Shown: positions 16,446 through 25,874 of the stretch, one piece after another
How the letters are laid out: every line of letters begins with the position of its first letter
Position numbering within the stretch: position 1 is the stretch's first letter
Assembly (NCBI GenBank): GCA_902547315.1
Contig: CACCND010000009.1
Location: 1 to 38,772, forward strand
Source of the DNA: an uncultured Pelagibacteraceae bacterium
GTDB taxonomy: Bacteria; Pseudomonadota; Alphaproteobacteria; Pelagibacterales; AG-422-B15
Length of the DNA stretch: 38,772 bases
Direction of reading: 5' to 3'
Notes under the pieces: model-generated
What the model saw: only the letters and a program-made list of their open reading frames with translations
Databases searched by the model: none
What the model was told of the DNA's origin: nothing
Program-made: the position numbers and the translations under genes

Positions 16446-17534
16446 TTAATTATTAAATAAAAAATGCATTACGTCACCATCTTGTACTACATAATCCTTG
16501 CCTTCGCTACGCATCTTTCCAAGTTCTTTCGCTTTTAACTCTCCTTTACAATCTAAATAGTCTGTATATGAAATAGTTTCAGCTCTGATAAAGCCTTTCT
16601 CAAAGTCTGTGTGGATTTTTCCAGCAGCTTTTGGTGCAGTAGTGCCATTTTCAATCGTCCACGCCCTTGTTTCTTGTTCGCCAGCTGTGAAATAAGTAAT
16701 TAAGTTAAGAGTCGAATATCCAGCTTTTATAACCTTATTCAAGCCAGACTCATCTAATCCTAGACTTTCAAGATAATCTTTTTGATCGTCTTCATTTAAA
16801 GACGAGATTTGCGATTCAATTTCAGCTGAAATCTTAATTAATTTAGAATTGAGAAAATTTTCAATTTTTAAAGTTAATTCATTACCCTTAACTATTGAAT
16901 TTTCATCAACATTACATACGTAAATTGTTGGCTTTATTGTTATTAAATTAAACTCTTTTATTTGTTTGAAGATTTCATTTAAATTCTTCATTAAAATTGC
17001 AGGCTGACCTGACTCCAAGTGTTTAAGTAGAAGCTTCAAAGCCTCTGTTTTTAATTTGGCTTCTTTGTCACCTTTTTTTACTAGTTTTTCTAGTCCTTTA
17101 TTTATTTTTTCGAGTTGTTCGATATCGGATAGAACTAATTCAGTATTTATCGTTTCAATATCATCAACAGGATCTATTTTGTTACTTACATGAGTAATAT
17201 TAGTATCTTCAAAACATCGAACCACATGGATAACTGCATCTACTTCCCTAATATGAGATAAAAATTTATTTCCAAGTCCCTCTCCTTTAGAAGCACCTTT
17301 AACTAAACCCGCTATATCGTAAAAACTAAGAGATGTTGGTATTGTTTTTTTTGATTTTGCTAAATTTGATAGCGTTTCTACTCTTGTATCAGGCACTATT
17401 ACAGTACCCTCATTTGGTTCAATGGTACAAAAAGGATAGTTTGCTGCTTCAGCAGCTATTTTCTTTGTTAACGCGTTAAACAGCGTTGATTTTCCAACAT
17501 TTGGCAATCCAACAATCCCACACTTAAATCCCAT
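16446..17534 (-). CDS. ychF: Redox-responsive ribosome-associated ATPase YchF
   Basis: Obg-like P-loop NTPase that prefers ATP and binds ribosomes. From the ATG at 17534 it begins MGFKCGIVGLPNVGKST like E. coli YchF and is 362 aa (E. coli 363). A TTG two codons upstream (17540) is the longer option and less likely. Motifs: G1 GLPNVGKST, G3 DIAGLVKGASKGEGLG, and CNVDE in place of NKxD, which explains ATP preference. The C-terminal TGS domain contains TAPKAAGKIHTDFEKGFIRAE in part. It follows pth, as in many bacteria, with the stop of pth 6 nt upstream. Confidence 0.97.
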   Translation of the reverse strand: MGFKCGIVGLPNVGKSTLFNALTKKIAAEAANYPFCTIEPNEGTVIVPDTRVETLSNLAKSKKTIPTSLSFYDIAGLVKGASKGEGLGNKFLSHIREVDAVIHVVRCFEDTNITHVSNKIDPVDDIETINTELVLSDIEQLEKINKGLEKLVKKGDKEAKLKTEALKLLLKHLESGQPAILMKNLNEIFKQIKEFNLITIKPTIYVCNVDENSIVKGNELTLKIENFLNSKLIKISAEIESQISSLNEDDQKDYLESLGLDESGLNKVIKAGYSTLNLITYFTAGEQETRAWTIENGTTAPKAAGKIHTDFEKGFIRAETISYTDYLDCKGELKAKELGKMRSEGKDYVVQDGDVMHFLFNN

Positions 17535-17540
17535 GATCAA

Positions 17541-18095
17541 TTATTTTAAATTATTAATAAATTTGGATTTTTCTCCATCCAATAATATTTTTAAATTTTC
17601 AGACATTTTTATATTTAATTCATTAATAACCTCTAACTCACTTTTTTTAAAATTACTTAAGACATGTTTGTTAACCATTTCTTTATTGCCCGGATGATTT
17701 ATACCAATCCTTATTCTATTATAATTTTTTCCAATTTTACTATCTATTGATTTAAGCCCATTATGACCAGCGGAAGAACCCCCCAACTTGATTTTTATTT
17801 TTCCTAGAGCGATATCCAGATCATCATGAATAACATAAGTAAAATTTGATTTAAATTTGAAGAAGTTTAAAAAAGTTGCAATACTTTTGCCGCACTCATT
17901 CATGTAATCATTAGATTTAAAAGTGTATATTTTTTTCTTTCCAATAAGAAACGATGCCAACTCCCCATCAAATTTCTTTTCTCTCATCGCATCATCATGA
18001 TCTTGTAAAAGCTGATCGATAAATAAATAGCCCACATTATGTCTATTATTTTTATGCTTTGTGCCAGGATTCCCTAATCCGATTAATGCAATCAT
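17541..18095 (-). CDS. pth: Peptidyl-tRNA hydrolase
   Basis: Recycles peptidyl-tRNA released by stalled ribosomes. 184 aa. GLGNPG (residues 6-11), RHNVGY with catalytic H19, HDDLDIALG with the catalytic Asp, and GGSSAGHNGLKSI with the conserved Asn, are all present. The segment usually reading KPxTYMNxSG is KSNDYMNECG here; the key Asn survives but the preceding Pro and Thr do not. It sits between rplY and ychF, a conserved trio in Alphaproteobacteria. Confidence 0.95.
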   Translation of the reverse strand: MIALIGLGNPGTKHKNNRHNVGYLFIDQLLQDHDDAMREKKFDGELASFLIGKKKIYTFKSNDYMNECGKSIATFLNFFKFKSNFTYVIHDDLDIALGKIKIKLGGSSAGHNGLKSIDSKIGKNYNRIRIGINHPGNKEMVNKHVLSNFKKSELEVINELNIKMSENLKILLDGEKSKFINNLK

Positions 18096-18140
18096 ATGAT
18101 TGAAGATATATAAATATCAAAATAGGTAAAAGAAAAAGTG

Positions 18141-18839
18141 TTATTCTTTATCTTTGTTCTCTTCTTTATTATCAGCCTCAGGAGCTGCATCTTTTTTATC
18201 TTCTGCAGCGGCACCCTCAGTAGCTTCACCTTCAGCAGCCTCACCTTCGGCAGGAGCTTCAGGTTCTTTTACAACAGTAGGTGCAGCAACAGATGCTACA
18301 GTGAAATCTCTATCACTAATTGTTGGAGTAATTCCATCATCTAAATTTGCTGCAGAAATTCTGATTGTATCACCTATTTCTAAACCCTCTAGATCGAAAA
18401 CTATCTCTTCAGGTATATTATTAGCAGGGCAGCTTAGTTGAACAGTACGTCTATTAACATTTAGAACACCACCTCGTTTTAATCCAGGTGACAAATCTTC
18501 ATTTATAAACCTAGTAGGAATATCTAGAGTAATTTTTGAGTCTGCAGCTAGTCTTAAAAAATCAATGTGTATAGGTTGATCAGAAAGTGGATCAAATTGA
18601 ACCTCTCTTGGAATTGCTAAGCTTTTCTTTCCATCAATGTTAAGTGAAAATATTCTAGTTAGGAAACCACCAGAATTGATCTCTTTTTGAACTGTGATCT
18701 TATCTAATGAAATATTTACAGGGTTTTCACCTAAACCATACATAACCGAAGGAATCTTACCTGCAGCTAGTATTTTTTTTACAGCTGATTTACCAGATCT
18801 ATCCCTGGTTTCAGCATTTAAATTACTTTCTTTACTCAT
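18141..18839 (-). CDS. rplY: 50S ribosomal protein bL25 (Ctc/TL5 form)
   Basis: Binds 5S rRNA on the large subunit. 232 aa, the long Ctc form. The N-terminal 5S-binding domain has ETRDRSGKSAVKKILAAGKI followed by PSVMYGLGENPVNISL. The C-terminal domain includes PIHIDFLRL and SPGLKRGGVLNVNRRTVQL. It ends in a ~45-residue Ala/Glu-rich acidic tail of PEAPAEGEA-type repeats followed by Lys/Glu, likely disordered. It precedes pth by 45 nt. A 51-nt gap separates it from prs. Confidence 0.96.
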   Translation of the reverse strand: MSKESNLNAETRDRSGKSAVKKILAAGKIPSVMYGLGENPVNISLDKITVQKEINSGGFLTRIFSLNIDGKKSLAIPREVQFDPLSDQPIHIDFLRLAADSKITLDIPTRFINEDLSPGLKRGGVLNVNRRTVQLSCPANNIPEEIVFDLEGLEIGDTIRISAANLDDGITPTISDRDFTVASVAAPTVVKEPEAPAEGEAAEGEATEGAAAEDKKDAAPEADNKEENKDKE

Positions 18840-18890
18840 AACGATGAGGTTGGTCTTAAATTAAAATTAACTATATGGCAAGTATATAAA

Positions 18891-19826
18891 TTAAAATTCA
18901 AATAAACTTGATACTGAGCTCGCCTCGGATATTCTCTTAATTGCCTCACCCAATAAATTTGAGATACTAATCGACCTAATTTTCTCACAAGCTTTTAATT
19001 TTTCCTGATTATTGATTGAATCTGTAATTACTAGTTCAGTCAATTTTGATGCACTAATTTTCTCTAAGGCCTTACCTGTTAATACTCCGTGCGTAACATA
19101 AGAAGTGATACTGTTAGCTCCTAAATCTATAATTTTGTCAGCTGCATTACAAATTGTTCCCGCTGAGTCAATAATATCATCCAGAATAATACAATCTTTA
19201 CCTTTTACGTCTCCAATGATATTCATTACTTCACTTTCACCTGCTCTGGGTCTTCTTTTATCAACAATAGCAATTGAGGCTCCGATCTTATTTGCAATCG
19301 CTCTTGCCCTCACAACTCCACCAATATCAGGAGAAACTGCGACTAGATTACTAATTTCATATTTTTCTTTTATGTCTTTTGAAAACACTGGACCTGCAAA
19401 TAAATTATCTGTTGGTATGTCAAAAAATCCCTGTATCTGTTCAGCATGAAGATCTAAAGTAAGCACTCTGTCTGCTCCAGCAGTTGTTATTAAATTTGCA
19501 ACTAATTTTGCTGAGATAGGAGTTCTTGGCCCTGGTTTTCTATCTTGACGTGCATATCCATAATAAGGGATCACAGCAGTAATCCTTTTTGCTGAAGCTC
19601 TTTTAAGTGCATCTATCATCACCAGTAGTTCCATTATATTGTCATTCGCTGGGTAAGATAGAGACTCCATTACGAATACATCCTCACCACGAATGTTTTC
19701 TTTTATTTCTACATAAACTTCATCATCAGCAAATCTTGTAATAGATGCGTTTGTAAGGTTTTCACCAAGATATTCTGCGACGCTCTTAGATAAAGGTAAA
19801 TTGCTGTTTCCTGCAATAATTCTCAT
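18891..19826 (-). CDS. prs: Ribose-phosphate pyrophosphokinase (PRPP synthetase)
   Basis: Makes PRPP from ribose 5-phosphate and ATP for purine, pyrimidine, His, Trp and NAD synthesis. 311 aa, standard class I size. Motifs: [20 protein letters not shown] near the N-terminus, [20 protein letters not shown] (the ATP/flexible loop region), [13 protein letters not shown], the regulatory [15 protein letters not shown], and the PRPP loop [13 protein letters not shown]. It lies 2 nt after pgeF. Its product is the co-substrate of Gpt, encoded 2.5 kb away on the same strand. Confidence 0.97.
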   Translation of the reverse strand: MRIIAGNSNLPLSKSVAEYLGENLTNASITRFADDEVYVEIKENIRGEDVFVMESLSYPANDNIMELLVMIDALKRASAKRITAVIPYYGYARQDRKPGPRTPISAKLVANLITTAGADRVLTLDLHAEQIQGFFDIPTDNLFAGPVFSKDIKEKYEISNLVAVSPDIGGVVRARAIANKIGASIAIVDKRRPRAGESEVMNIIGDVKGKDCIILDDIIDSAGTICNAADKIIDLGANSITSYVTHGVLTGKALEKISASKLTELVITDSINNQEKLKACEKIRSISISNLLGEAIKRISEASSVSSLFEF

Positions 19827-19828
19827 AT

Positions 19829-20584
19829 TTATCTGTCTTTTATAACAATTGTTGAAATCATTCTACCATAATCGGTTATATTTTTTTTATAATTTCTTCG
19901 ATAGCTAAAACATAATGTTTCTTCGCTGAAAGTATCGACATCAACAATCTCATGGTTAGTAATTTGCTCGTCAGAAAGTATCTTGAGAATGAATTCAGTA
20001 AGCGAAAACAGATATCTATTGTTATGAATTCTTTGAAAAAACCTTGCATTATCTTGATCTTGTTTAATGAAGTTTTTGTAAAAAGGTAATCTTACTTCAT
20101 AGGATTTTTGTCTTATACATGGGCCAATACTGCAGCGTATATTATCTCTCTTTCCACCCAGCTTGGTTATTTGTAAAATTGTATTTTGAATTATGCCATC
20201 AAAGGCACCTTTCCAACCTGCATGACAAGCTCCTATTATTTCATTTTTTACTTCATAAAATAATAATGGAGCACAATCAGCCGTTAATACTGATAAGATT
20301 TTGTTATTTTCTTTAGTTACAATCCCGTCACATTTTAAAATTTCAGACTTATTGATGCTATCTAAAACTATTGCATTAGAAGAGTGTGTTTGATGCATAG
20401 TAATAATATCAGACTTTTTTAAACCGTAATATCTAGAAATAGAGAGTAAATTTTCCTCAATAGCAACATTCTCATCTTTTGATCCTTTTCCACAATTTAA
20501 TGATTTATATCTTCCTTGCGAAACACCGCCCAATCTTGAAAAGAAACAATGATCTATATTTGAGAGATTTTTTGTAAAAAACAT
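19829..20584 (-). CDS. pgeF: PgeF/YfiH (LACC1-type) multicopper-family purine nucleoside phosphorylase
   Basis: 251 aa of the YfiH/DUF152 family, once called polyphenol oxidase. Relatives correct peptidoglycan precursors (PgeF) or act as adenosine deaminase/purine nucleoside phosphorylase (LACC1). The active site His-Cys-His set is visible as [19 protein letters not shown] and [13 protein letters not shown]-terminal [19 protein letters not shown] matches the family. It overlaps the midA stop by one base (TAATG). Which activity dominates here cannot be told. Confidence 0.9.
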   Translation of the reverse strand: MFFTKNLSNIDHCFFSRLGGVSQGRYKSLNCGKGSKDENVAIEENLLSISRYYGLKKSDIITMHQTHSSNAIVLDSINKSEILKCDGIVTKENNKILSVLTADCAPLLFYEVKNEIIGACHAGWKGAFDGIIQNTILQITKLGGKRDNIRCSIGPCIRQKSYEVRLPFYKNFIKQDQDNARFFQRIHNNRYLFSLTEFILKILSDEQITNHEIVDVDTFSEETLCFSYRRNYKKNITDYGRMISTIVIKDR

Positions 20585-21612
20585 TAAATATTAATTTCCA
20601 AAACTTTAAATAAATTTCCCATATATTCTCTTTTGGTAAGTATTGCCAACTGCTCGTTTATTTGCTTCTCTTCCTTTGGGTTTTTCTTAATTAAGATATT
20701 AGCTCGATCTAAAATTCCATTTTGCCGAAGGAAATTAGATTGAGTATTTATTATAAAGTCATCAATTTCATTTTCTTCTAAAATATTTTTCAGGTTATTA
20801 AAGTCTACATGATATGTGATATCTTGATTACCTGGGTTATCAAGAAAATCAGTTTTTTTATTAGATTTAATTGACTGAAGTGTACTTATCTTAGGTAGAT
20901 TAATATATCCATAATCAATTAGTAAGAAAAAACCATTATTCATAAGCAAGAAATTGATCAATTCCCTAAAGATTGAATTAGTCTCAGGAGAAAATTCAAT
21001 TACCTCAAGATGTTTAAGGTCTTGCGTATTGTTTACAAATTTAGAAATATCTTTTCTAGGCTTAATAAAGTCAAATTTTAGACTATCCTTTTTATCTAAT
21101 TTAATAACTGTTTCATAAATATTTCCGTTCCTACTTACTAATTGGCGCGTAGGAATTGCATCAAAAAACTCATTTGCAATTATTATTGAAAATTCATTAG
21201 GATATGAATTGAAATTTTTATGTATCTTGCAATTAGGGTAGGTATTTTTTAGATTTTGAATATAGAATTTATTAATTTCATTAAAGTGAATTGTATACTC
21301 GACATCTTCATCTAATAAAGCATTGAGTACTCTAGTAATATCGTTTATCAGAGCGCCTCTTCCTGGTCCTAGTTCAATTAAATTAAACTTTTTTATGTTT
21401 CTTGCATGAATGAGGTTTAATATTTTTACAGCAATTATTTCACCAAACATTTGAGATATTTCAGGTGCAGTAACAAAATCTCCATCTTTGCCTATAGCTT
21501 TGTTAGACGTATAGTATCCATGCTCTTCATCTCTTAATGAAATATTCATAAAATCATCTAGATAGAGAAATGCACTTTCTTTTAAAGCATCGTAAATTTT
21601 ATCTTGTATCAT
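20584..21612 (-). CDS. MidA/NDUFAF7-like SAM-dependent protein arginine methyltransferase
   Basis: 342 aa of the DUF185 family. The mitochondrial homologue NDUFAF7 methylates an arginine in complex I subunit NDUFS2 during assembly. Motifs: MNISLRDEEHGYYTSNKAIG and GDFVTAPEISQMFGE at the N-terminus, then the SAM-binding IELGPGRGALINDI, NEFFDAIPTRQLV and a PGNQDITYHVDF segment. It overlaps lgt by 14 nt and pgeF by 1 nt; the lgt-midA-pgeF order is a familiar alphaproteobacterial cluster. A complex I assembly role would fit the respiratory setting, by homology only. Confidence 0.9.
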   Translation of the reverse strand: MIQDKIYDALKESAFLYLDDFMNISLRDEEHGYYTSNKAIGKDGDFVTAPEISQMFGEIIAVKILNLIHARNIKKFNLIELGPGRGALINDITRVLNALLDEDVEYTIHFNEINKFYIQNLKNTYPNCKIHKNFNSYPNEFSIIIANEFFDAIPTRQLVSRNGNIYETVIKLDKKDSLKFDFIKPRKDISKFVNNTQDLKHLEVIEFSPETNSIFRELINFLLMNNGFFLLIDYGYINLPKISTLQSIKSNKKTDFLDNPGNQDITYHVDFNNLKNILEENEIDDFIINTQSNFLRQNGILDRANILIKKNPKEEKQINEQLAILTKREYMGNLFKVLEINI

Positions 21613-22447
21613 TTTTAATGCTTTTAATTACTAAAATTAAAATTCCAGCAAGAAACATTGGTAAAGATAATATCATGCCCATTGTAAAAAAATGATATAC
21701 AAATCCTAATTGAATGTCGGGCTCACGTGTAAATTCAACAGTAAATCGAAATAATCCATAAAGCATCAGAAAGACACCTGAAATTATTCCAGGGTTTTTA
21801 AGTGTTTTAAATTTAAAAATTAAAAAATTTAAAATTATAAATAATAAAAGTCCTTCTAAAAAAGCTTCATATAATTGACTCGGATGACGATACTGGTTGT
21901 CAGCGTTTGGAAATTTCATTCCAATAAGAAAATTTGAAGGTCTACCAAATAATTCGCCATTAATAAAATTAGATATTCTGCCAAAAAATATTCCAACAGG
22001 AGCTGATACACATATCAAATCGCTTATTTCAAAAAAAGTAGTTTTATAGAACTTTGAAATTATTATGGCGGCTGTAACAATACCAAGCAAACCTCCGTGA
22101 AAGGATAAACCTCCTTGCCAAAGATATAATATCTCAATTAGATTTTCAGAGTAATAATCAAAATTATAGAAAATCACATATCCCAATCGTGCTCCTATAA
22201 TTAATCCAATTATTGAATAAAAAATCAGATCATCTATTAGTTTTTCATTGATGCTATTACTATGAGAAACTGCTTTATTTGAAGCGAGATATTTAATGTA
22301 TCTCCAAGCAAATATAAATCCTACAATATACGCAAGTGAGTACCAACGGATATCAAGAGGACCAATCGAAAAAAAAACTGGACTAATAGATGGAAAACTA
22401 AGATAAATCACGTTATTTTTGAATAATATTTTAAATATATTTATCAC
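21599..22447 (-). CDS. lgt: Phosphatidylglycerol:prolipoprotein diacylglyceryl transferase
   Basis: Inner-membrane enzyme that adds diacylglycerol to the lipobox Cys of lipoproteins. 282 aa with about seven membrane helices. Conserved segments: FFSIGPLDIRWYSLAYIVGF, WQGGLSFHGGLLG with the essential His, the Lgt signature GRISNFINGELFGRPS, and the C-terminal RFTVEFTREPD. The first start is a GTG at 22447; a GTG at 22411, just before the conserved region, is an alternative and would leave room for a divergent promoter. It leads the lgt-midA-pgeF-prs run. Confidence 0.95.
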   Translation of the reverse strand: MINIFKILFKNNVIYLSFPSISPVFFSIGPLDIRWYSLAYIVGFIFAWRYIKYLASNKAVSHSNSINEKLIDDLIFYSIIGLIIGARLGYVIFYNFDYYSENLIEILYLWQGGLSFHGGLLGIVTAAIIISKFYKTTFFEISDLICVSAPVGIFFGRISNFINGELFGRPSNFLIGMKFPNADNQYRHPSQLYEAFLEGLLLFIILNFLIFKFKTLKNPGIISGVFLMLYGLFRFTVEFTREPDIQLGFVYHFFTMGMILSLPMFLAGILILVIKSIKNDTR

Positions 22448-22452
22448 TAATT

Positions 22453-22602
22453 ATGATCACAAGGAAAGTTTTAATTAATAAATTTGTTAACTTTGTTACA
22501 AAAGGCTTTGAGCTTTCGCAAGCGATCAATGATGAATACAAAACAATAAAAAAGTTTAAAAAAGATAGAAATAATGCCAAAGAAAAAAAACACTGCAAGT
22601 AG
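22453..22602 (+). CDS. Candidate 49-aa small protein, possibly a truncated UbiK-like (BMFP) protein
   Basis: An uninterrupted ATG-to-TAG frame overlapping the first 29 nt of proC. It reads as one Lys-rich amphipathic helix: NKFVNFVTKGFELSQAIND followed by EYKTIKKFKKDRNNAK. In Alphaproteobacteria the gene just before proC is often ubiK, an accessory factor of ubiquinone synthesis, and this helix loosely resembles a UbiK N-terminus, but the usual C-terminal coiled coil is missing. No clear ribosome-binding site is seen, and its ATG is only 5 nt from the first GTG of lgt. It may instead be an untranslated proC leader. Confidence 0.35.
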   Translation: MITRKVLINKFVNFVTKGFELSQAINDEYKTIKKFKKDRNNAKEKKHCK

Positions 22603-23425
22603 TTTAAATAAAGAAAAATTTTTAATAATTGGCGCTGGCAATATGGGAATTGCTGTGATCAAGTCATTATTTAACCACCGAATTTCCTCAAAAAAAATCG
22701 TGGTTATTGAAAAGAATCAGTCAAGTGAATTGAAAAAATTAAAAAGATCAAATAATTTTGAAATAAAAAATAGCATAGATAAAATTAATAATCTTTATCA
22801 ACCTACGATCACACTTATTGCTGTTAAGCCTAATCAATTAAAAACACTGAATGGATTAGATAAAGATAATAGACTCGGTAATTCAATTATAGTTTCCGTA
22901 GTTGCTGGTAAAAAAATAAAAGATTTAAATAAAGTCTTCAAAAAAACATCAGGCATTGTAAGAGCTATGACTAATACTCCTGTATCTGTTAATATGGGTA
23001 CTACAATTGTATATTTTGAGAGAAAAATAAAAACGAAACAAAAAAAACCTATTTTTGATTTCATGTCCTTATTGGGGCAAGTCAGTGAAACCAAAAAAGA
23101 AGATTTAATTGATGATTTCACTGCAATTTTTGGGAGCGGTCCAGCATACATATATCTTTTTATAAATTCTCTCATTGAGATAGCTAATAAATCGGGGTTT
23201 AAAAATTCGGATAGTATGGTTTTACAGACTTTCTTAGGATCAATATTACTTTTATTAAGTGGGCAAAAAAAGCCATCTGATTTACAGAAAAAGGTGACAA
23301 GTAAGGGAGGCACCACTGAAGCAGCGCTGAGTATTCTTGCTTCCAATAAAGGATTAAAAAGTCTTCTTACAAGAGCTGTCATCAAAGCAACAAAAAGATC
23401 TAGAGAATTGAGTAAAATTTCTTAA
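22574..23425 (+). CDS. proC: Pyrroline-5-carboxylate reductase
   Basis: Last step of proline synthesis: reduces pyrroline-5-carboxylate with NAD(P)H. 283 aa, slightly longer than usual because of a Lys-rich N-terminus before the Rossmann motif FLIIGAGNMGIAV. Other conserved segments: LIAVKPNQLKTL, VRAMTNTPVSVNMGTT (usually MPNxP, so Met-Pro is Met-Thr here), IFGSGPAYIYLFINSL and the ProC signature SKGGTTEAALSIL. No start codon closer to the Rossmann motif is obvious. The 3' end overlaps the facing histidine-kinase gene by 4 nt. Confidence 0.94.
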   Translation: MPKKKNTASSLNKEKFLIIGAGNMGIAVIKSLFNHRISSKKIVVIEKNQSSELKKLKRSNNFEIKNSIDKINNLYQPTITLIAVKPNQLKTLNGLDKDNRLGNSIIVSVVAGKKIKDLNKVFKKTSGIVRAMTNTPVSVNMGTTIVYFERKIKTKQKKPIFDFMSLLGQVSETKKEDLIDDFTAIFGSGPAYIYLFINSLIEIANKSGFKNSDSMVLQTFLGSILLLLSGQKKPSDLQKKVTSKGGTTEAALSILASNKGLKSLLTRAVIKATKRSRELSKIS

Positions 23426-24726
23426 TTTGGTATTTCAATCGCAACCTCTAAACCTCCTAAATAACTGTCGTGCAGTGATATTTTTCCATTTATTGAATTC
23501 AATAAGGATTTAGTAGTAGCTAGACCTAATCCAGAGTTTGAGACATTCTGATTTCTACTTTGGTCTACTCTATAGAAAGGTTTAAATACATTATCTTTTT
23601 CACTATCAGGAATACCAATTCCATTGTCATGAATGTTTATTTTAATTAGGTTTTTGTTTATATCTGCTTTAATTATTATTTTGTCAGATTGTACAATCGC
23701 ATTATTTAATACATTCGTAATTGAACGAGAAAAAATATTCTCATTTACAAAAACTTCTTCATCATTAATAATTTCAAGGTTAATTTCATGTTTTGTAAAA
23801 TGTATATCATTCTTAATATTTATTATTGCCTCTATAGGATTAATTGTAGATTTATCTTTTGACTCATTTATAGCTGCAAAATCTAAATATTCTACTAGCA
23901 TCTCATTCATCTGATTTATTTCTAAATTAAGTTCATTTTTAATTTTATTATCTTTTATTGACTCAAGAAGTAACTTCATTCTCGTGAGAGGAGTTTTTAA
24001 GTCGTGACTCACTCCCGCCAACATAAGAGATCGTTGTTCAATTTGTCTTGATATTCGATTTTTCATTTTTAAAAACTCCAAACTTGCCTGTCTTACCTCT
24101 AGAGCACCTGATACTTTGAAATTATTTACTTCTTGTCCTTTGCCAAATTGTTCTGCTGCCTTAGCCAAATTCGAAATTGGTTTAACTTGATTTTTCAAAA
24201 ATAAATACGCTATCAAAATAAGGATAAATGATGAAATAATCTGCCACCCTAAAAATATATGGTTTCTTGAGGTTGTAATACGATGAATTGGGAAGTTAAA
24301 ATGTATTACTTTTTCTGAAGTGCTTATCATAACATCGACTGTTTCGTTATTTTGTTCAATGACAAAAAATTTATGTTTAATTCTGGTACTCAATTCATTT
24401 TTTAGACTGACAAGTACTTGATTATCGTTTTGTTTGGCTTTTAACTGTTCCAAATCATATTCACTCAATTCTTGGATATTCATTAGAAAGTAATCACCAA
24501 ATTGACTTTTGGCTTGATACTGATCTAACCTGATTTCACTAGAGAGCATTCTGTCAGAAATTAATTCTATTTCCATAGCAACAGATCTTGATAGGCGGTT
24601 GAGTGTGCGTTCCCACAAACTATTATAGTAATATGATAGAATTATTAATTGAAACATAACTATTGGGAACAAAACAATTAACACTGTTCTTCCTAAAAGA
24701 CTAGTTGGGAGAATTTTTTTAATCAT
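23422..24726 (-). CDS. EnvZ-type sensor histidine kinase, partner of the PetR-like regulator
   Basis: Membrane sensor kinase, 434 aa. TM1 at ~12-34, a periplasmic sensor segment (~35-156), TM2 at ~157-177 and a HAMP linker (~178-230). The DHp motif AGVSHDLKTPLTRMK contains phospho-acceptor H241. The ATPase domain has the N box around N341, DNGIGIP at 367-373, FKPFYRVD and SGLGLATT. All catalytic residues are present. It starts immediately after the petR-like gene with no gap, so the two form a two-component pair. The signal sensed is unknown. The gene ends overlapping proC by 4 nt. Confidence 0.93.
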   Translation of the reverse strand: MIKKILPTSLLGRTVLIVLFPIVMFQLIILSYYYNSLWERTLNRLSRSVAMEIELISDRMLSSEIRLDQYQAKSQFGDYFLMNIQELSEYDLEQLKAKQNDNQVLVSLKNELSTRIKHKFFVIEQNNETVDVMISTSEKVIHFNFPIHRITTSRNHIFLGWQIISSFILILIAYLFLKNQVKPISNLAKAAEQFGKGQEVNNFKVSGALEVRQASLEFLKMKNRISRQIEQRSLMLAGVSHDLKTPLTRMKLLLESIKDNKIKNELNLEINQMNEMLVEYLDFAAINESKDKSTINPIEAIINIKNDIHFTKHEINLEIINDEEVFVNENIFSRSITNVLNNAIVQSDKIIIKADINKNLIKINIHDNGIGIPDSEKDNVFKPFYRVDQSRNQNVSNSGLGLATTKSLLNSINGKISLHDSYLGGLEVAIEIPN

Positions 24727-25404
24727 TTAGTCAATCCATAGCTCATAACCAGAACCTCTTTTAGTTTTAAGAAATTTTGGAATCTTGGGGTCTTTTTCAA
24801 TTTTTTTTCTTAGTCTATTTATACATACGTCTAATGTTCTTTCTTGATTAAAATTAAGTGATGTAATTAGCTCCTCTCTAGAAAATGACTTACCAGGAAA
24901 TTTTGATAATATTCGCAATATTTTTAATTCGTTCTCATTAAGAGATAGTTCAGTTGATTTTCCCTTGATCACACCACTTTTTAAATCAACTATAATATTA
25001 TCAAGTTGAATTTGTTTAGTTTCTTTTTTTATAGAAGTTTTATTTAAGATATTATTTATGCGTAAAAGCAATTCTTTTGGTTCAAAAGGTTTTCCCAAAT
25101 AATCATCTGCTCCAATTTCTAAACCATGGACCCTGTCTTCAGTCTCTCCCATTGCAGTTAGATGGATTATAGGTATTAGTGATTTTTCACGAATTTCTTT
25201 TGTTAATTCATAACCATTTTGTCCTGGCATCATTATGTCAATAACAAGTAAATCAAATATAATATATTTTAGTACCTCTTTTGCTTCAGCGGCATTACTT
25301 GCCGTTGATACAAGGTATTTATTGTCTACTAAAAATGTCTTTAATAATTCTCTAATCTTATCATCATCATCAACTAAAAGAATATGTAGATTATTTTCAC
25401 TCAT
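24727..25404 (-). CDS. OmpR-family response regulator, PetR-like
   Basis: Two-component regulator with a receiver (~1-120) and a winged-helix DNA-binding domain (~130-225). Acidic pocket DDDD at 12-15, phospho-acceptor D56 in LLVIDIMMPGQNGYEL, T83 and K105 in GADDYLGKPFEPKELLLRIN. The receiver resembles PetR, which in Rhodobacter capsulatus is needed for cytochrome bc1 synthesis; this identity is from memory of the family. The ATG at 25404 forms an ATGA overlap with the petP-like stop, preferred over a TTG one codon earlier. The histidine kinase follows directly. Confidence 0.93.
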   Translation of the reverse strand: MSENNLHILLVDDDDKIRELLKTFLVDNKYLVSTASNAAEAKEVLKYIIFDLLVIDIMMPGQNGYELTKEIREKSLIPIIHLTAMGETEDRVHGLEIGADDYLGKPFEPKELLLRINNILNKTSIKKETKQIQLDNIIVDLKSGVIKGKSTELSLNENELKILRILSKFPGKSFSREELITSLNFNQERTLDVCINRLRKKIEKDPKIPKFLKTKRGSGYELWID

Positions 25405-25874
25405 CAATGTTCCTCTATAAATGAATTTATTACTTGATTAAATCCTTGCACTGAACCAGCCCCAGACTTTACATAGGCTTTTGAAAGTGAATTGATAATA
25501 GGTTTTATTGCCTCGTTTAAAGCCTTGTTAGCATTATCTGTCATAAATAAATTTTTTTTTCTTGCATCATCATTGTTTATTTTTTGAATAATTAAGTTTT
25601 CTTTGATTAGAACTCTGAGTACACGGTTAAGGCTTTGTTTCCTTATATCCAATTTCTTCAGTAGTTCATTAAATGTTATTCCAGGCTTAATATTAATTAT
25701 CAAAAGACATCTAATATCGGCTATACCTAATTTTTTATCATCAAGGCTTGCTAAAATTTCTTTTTCCAGAATTTTTGCAACTTCAAAAAAACTATTTAAT
25801 GAATTTTTGATTCTGTCTTCACGCAGATAAAGTAGAGATGCAGATTTATTTGATATTGTATTTAAGTCAGCCAC
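25404..25874 (-). CDS. MarR-family regulator, PetP-like
   Basis: Winged-helix transcription factor of ~156 aa. SLLYLREDRIKNSLNSFF, FNELLKKLDIRKQSLNRVLR (recognition helix) and VLIKENLIIQKINNDDARKK (wing) match PetP, the MarR protein encoded with PetR in Rhodobacter. Start is uncertain: a GTG at 25874 gives a typical N-terminus, while a TTG at 25910 would add 12 residues; neither has a clear ribosome-binding site. It is first of the petP-petR-kinase run and divergent from ilvE, a pairing I also recall from Alphaproteobacteria. Confidence 0.85.
   Translation of the reverse strand: MADLNTISNKSASLLYLREDRIKNSLNSFFEVAKILEKEILASLDDKKLGIADIRCLLIINIKPGITFNELLKKLDIRKQSLNRVLRVLIKENLIIQKINNDDARKKNLFMTDNANKALNEAIKPIINSLSKAYVKSGAGSVQGFNQVINSFIEEH

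Noticed and set aside
18856..18870. TTAA-N7-TTAA, a CtrA-type site between rplY and prs
   Set aside because: The match is exact, but TTAA is very frequent in sequence this AT-rich, and neither gene is a classic CtrA target. Chance is the simpler explanation.
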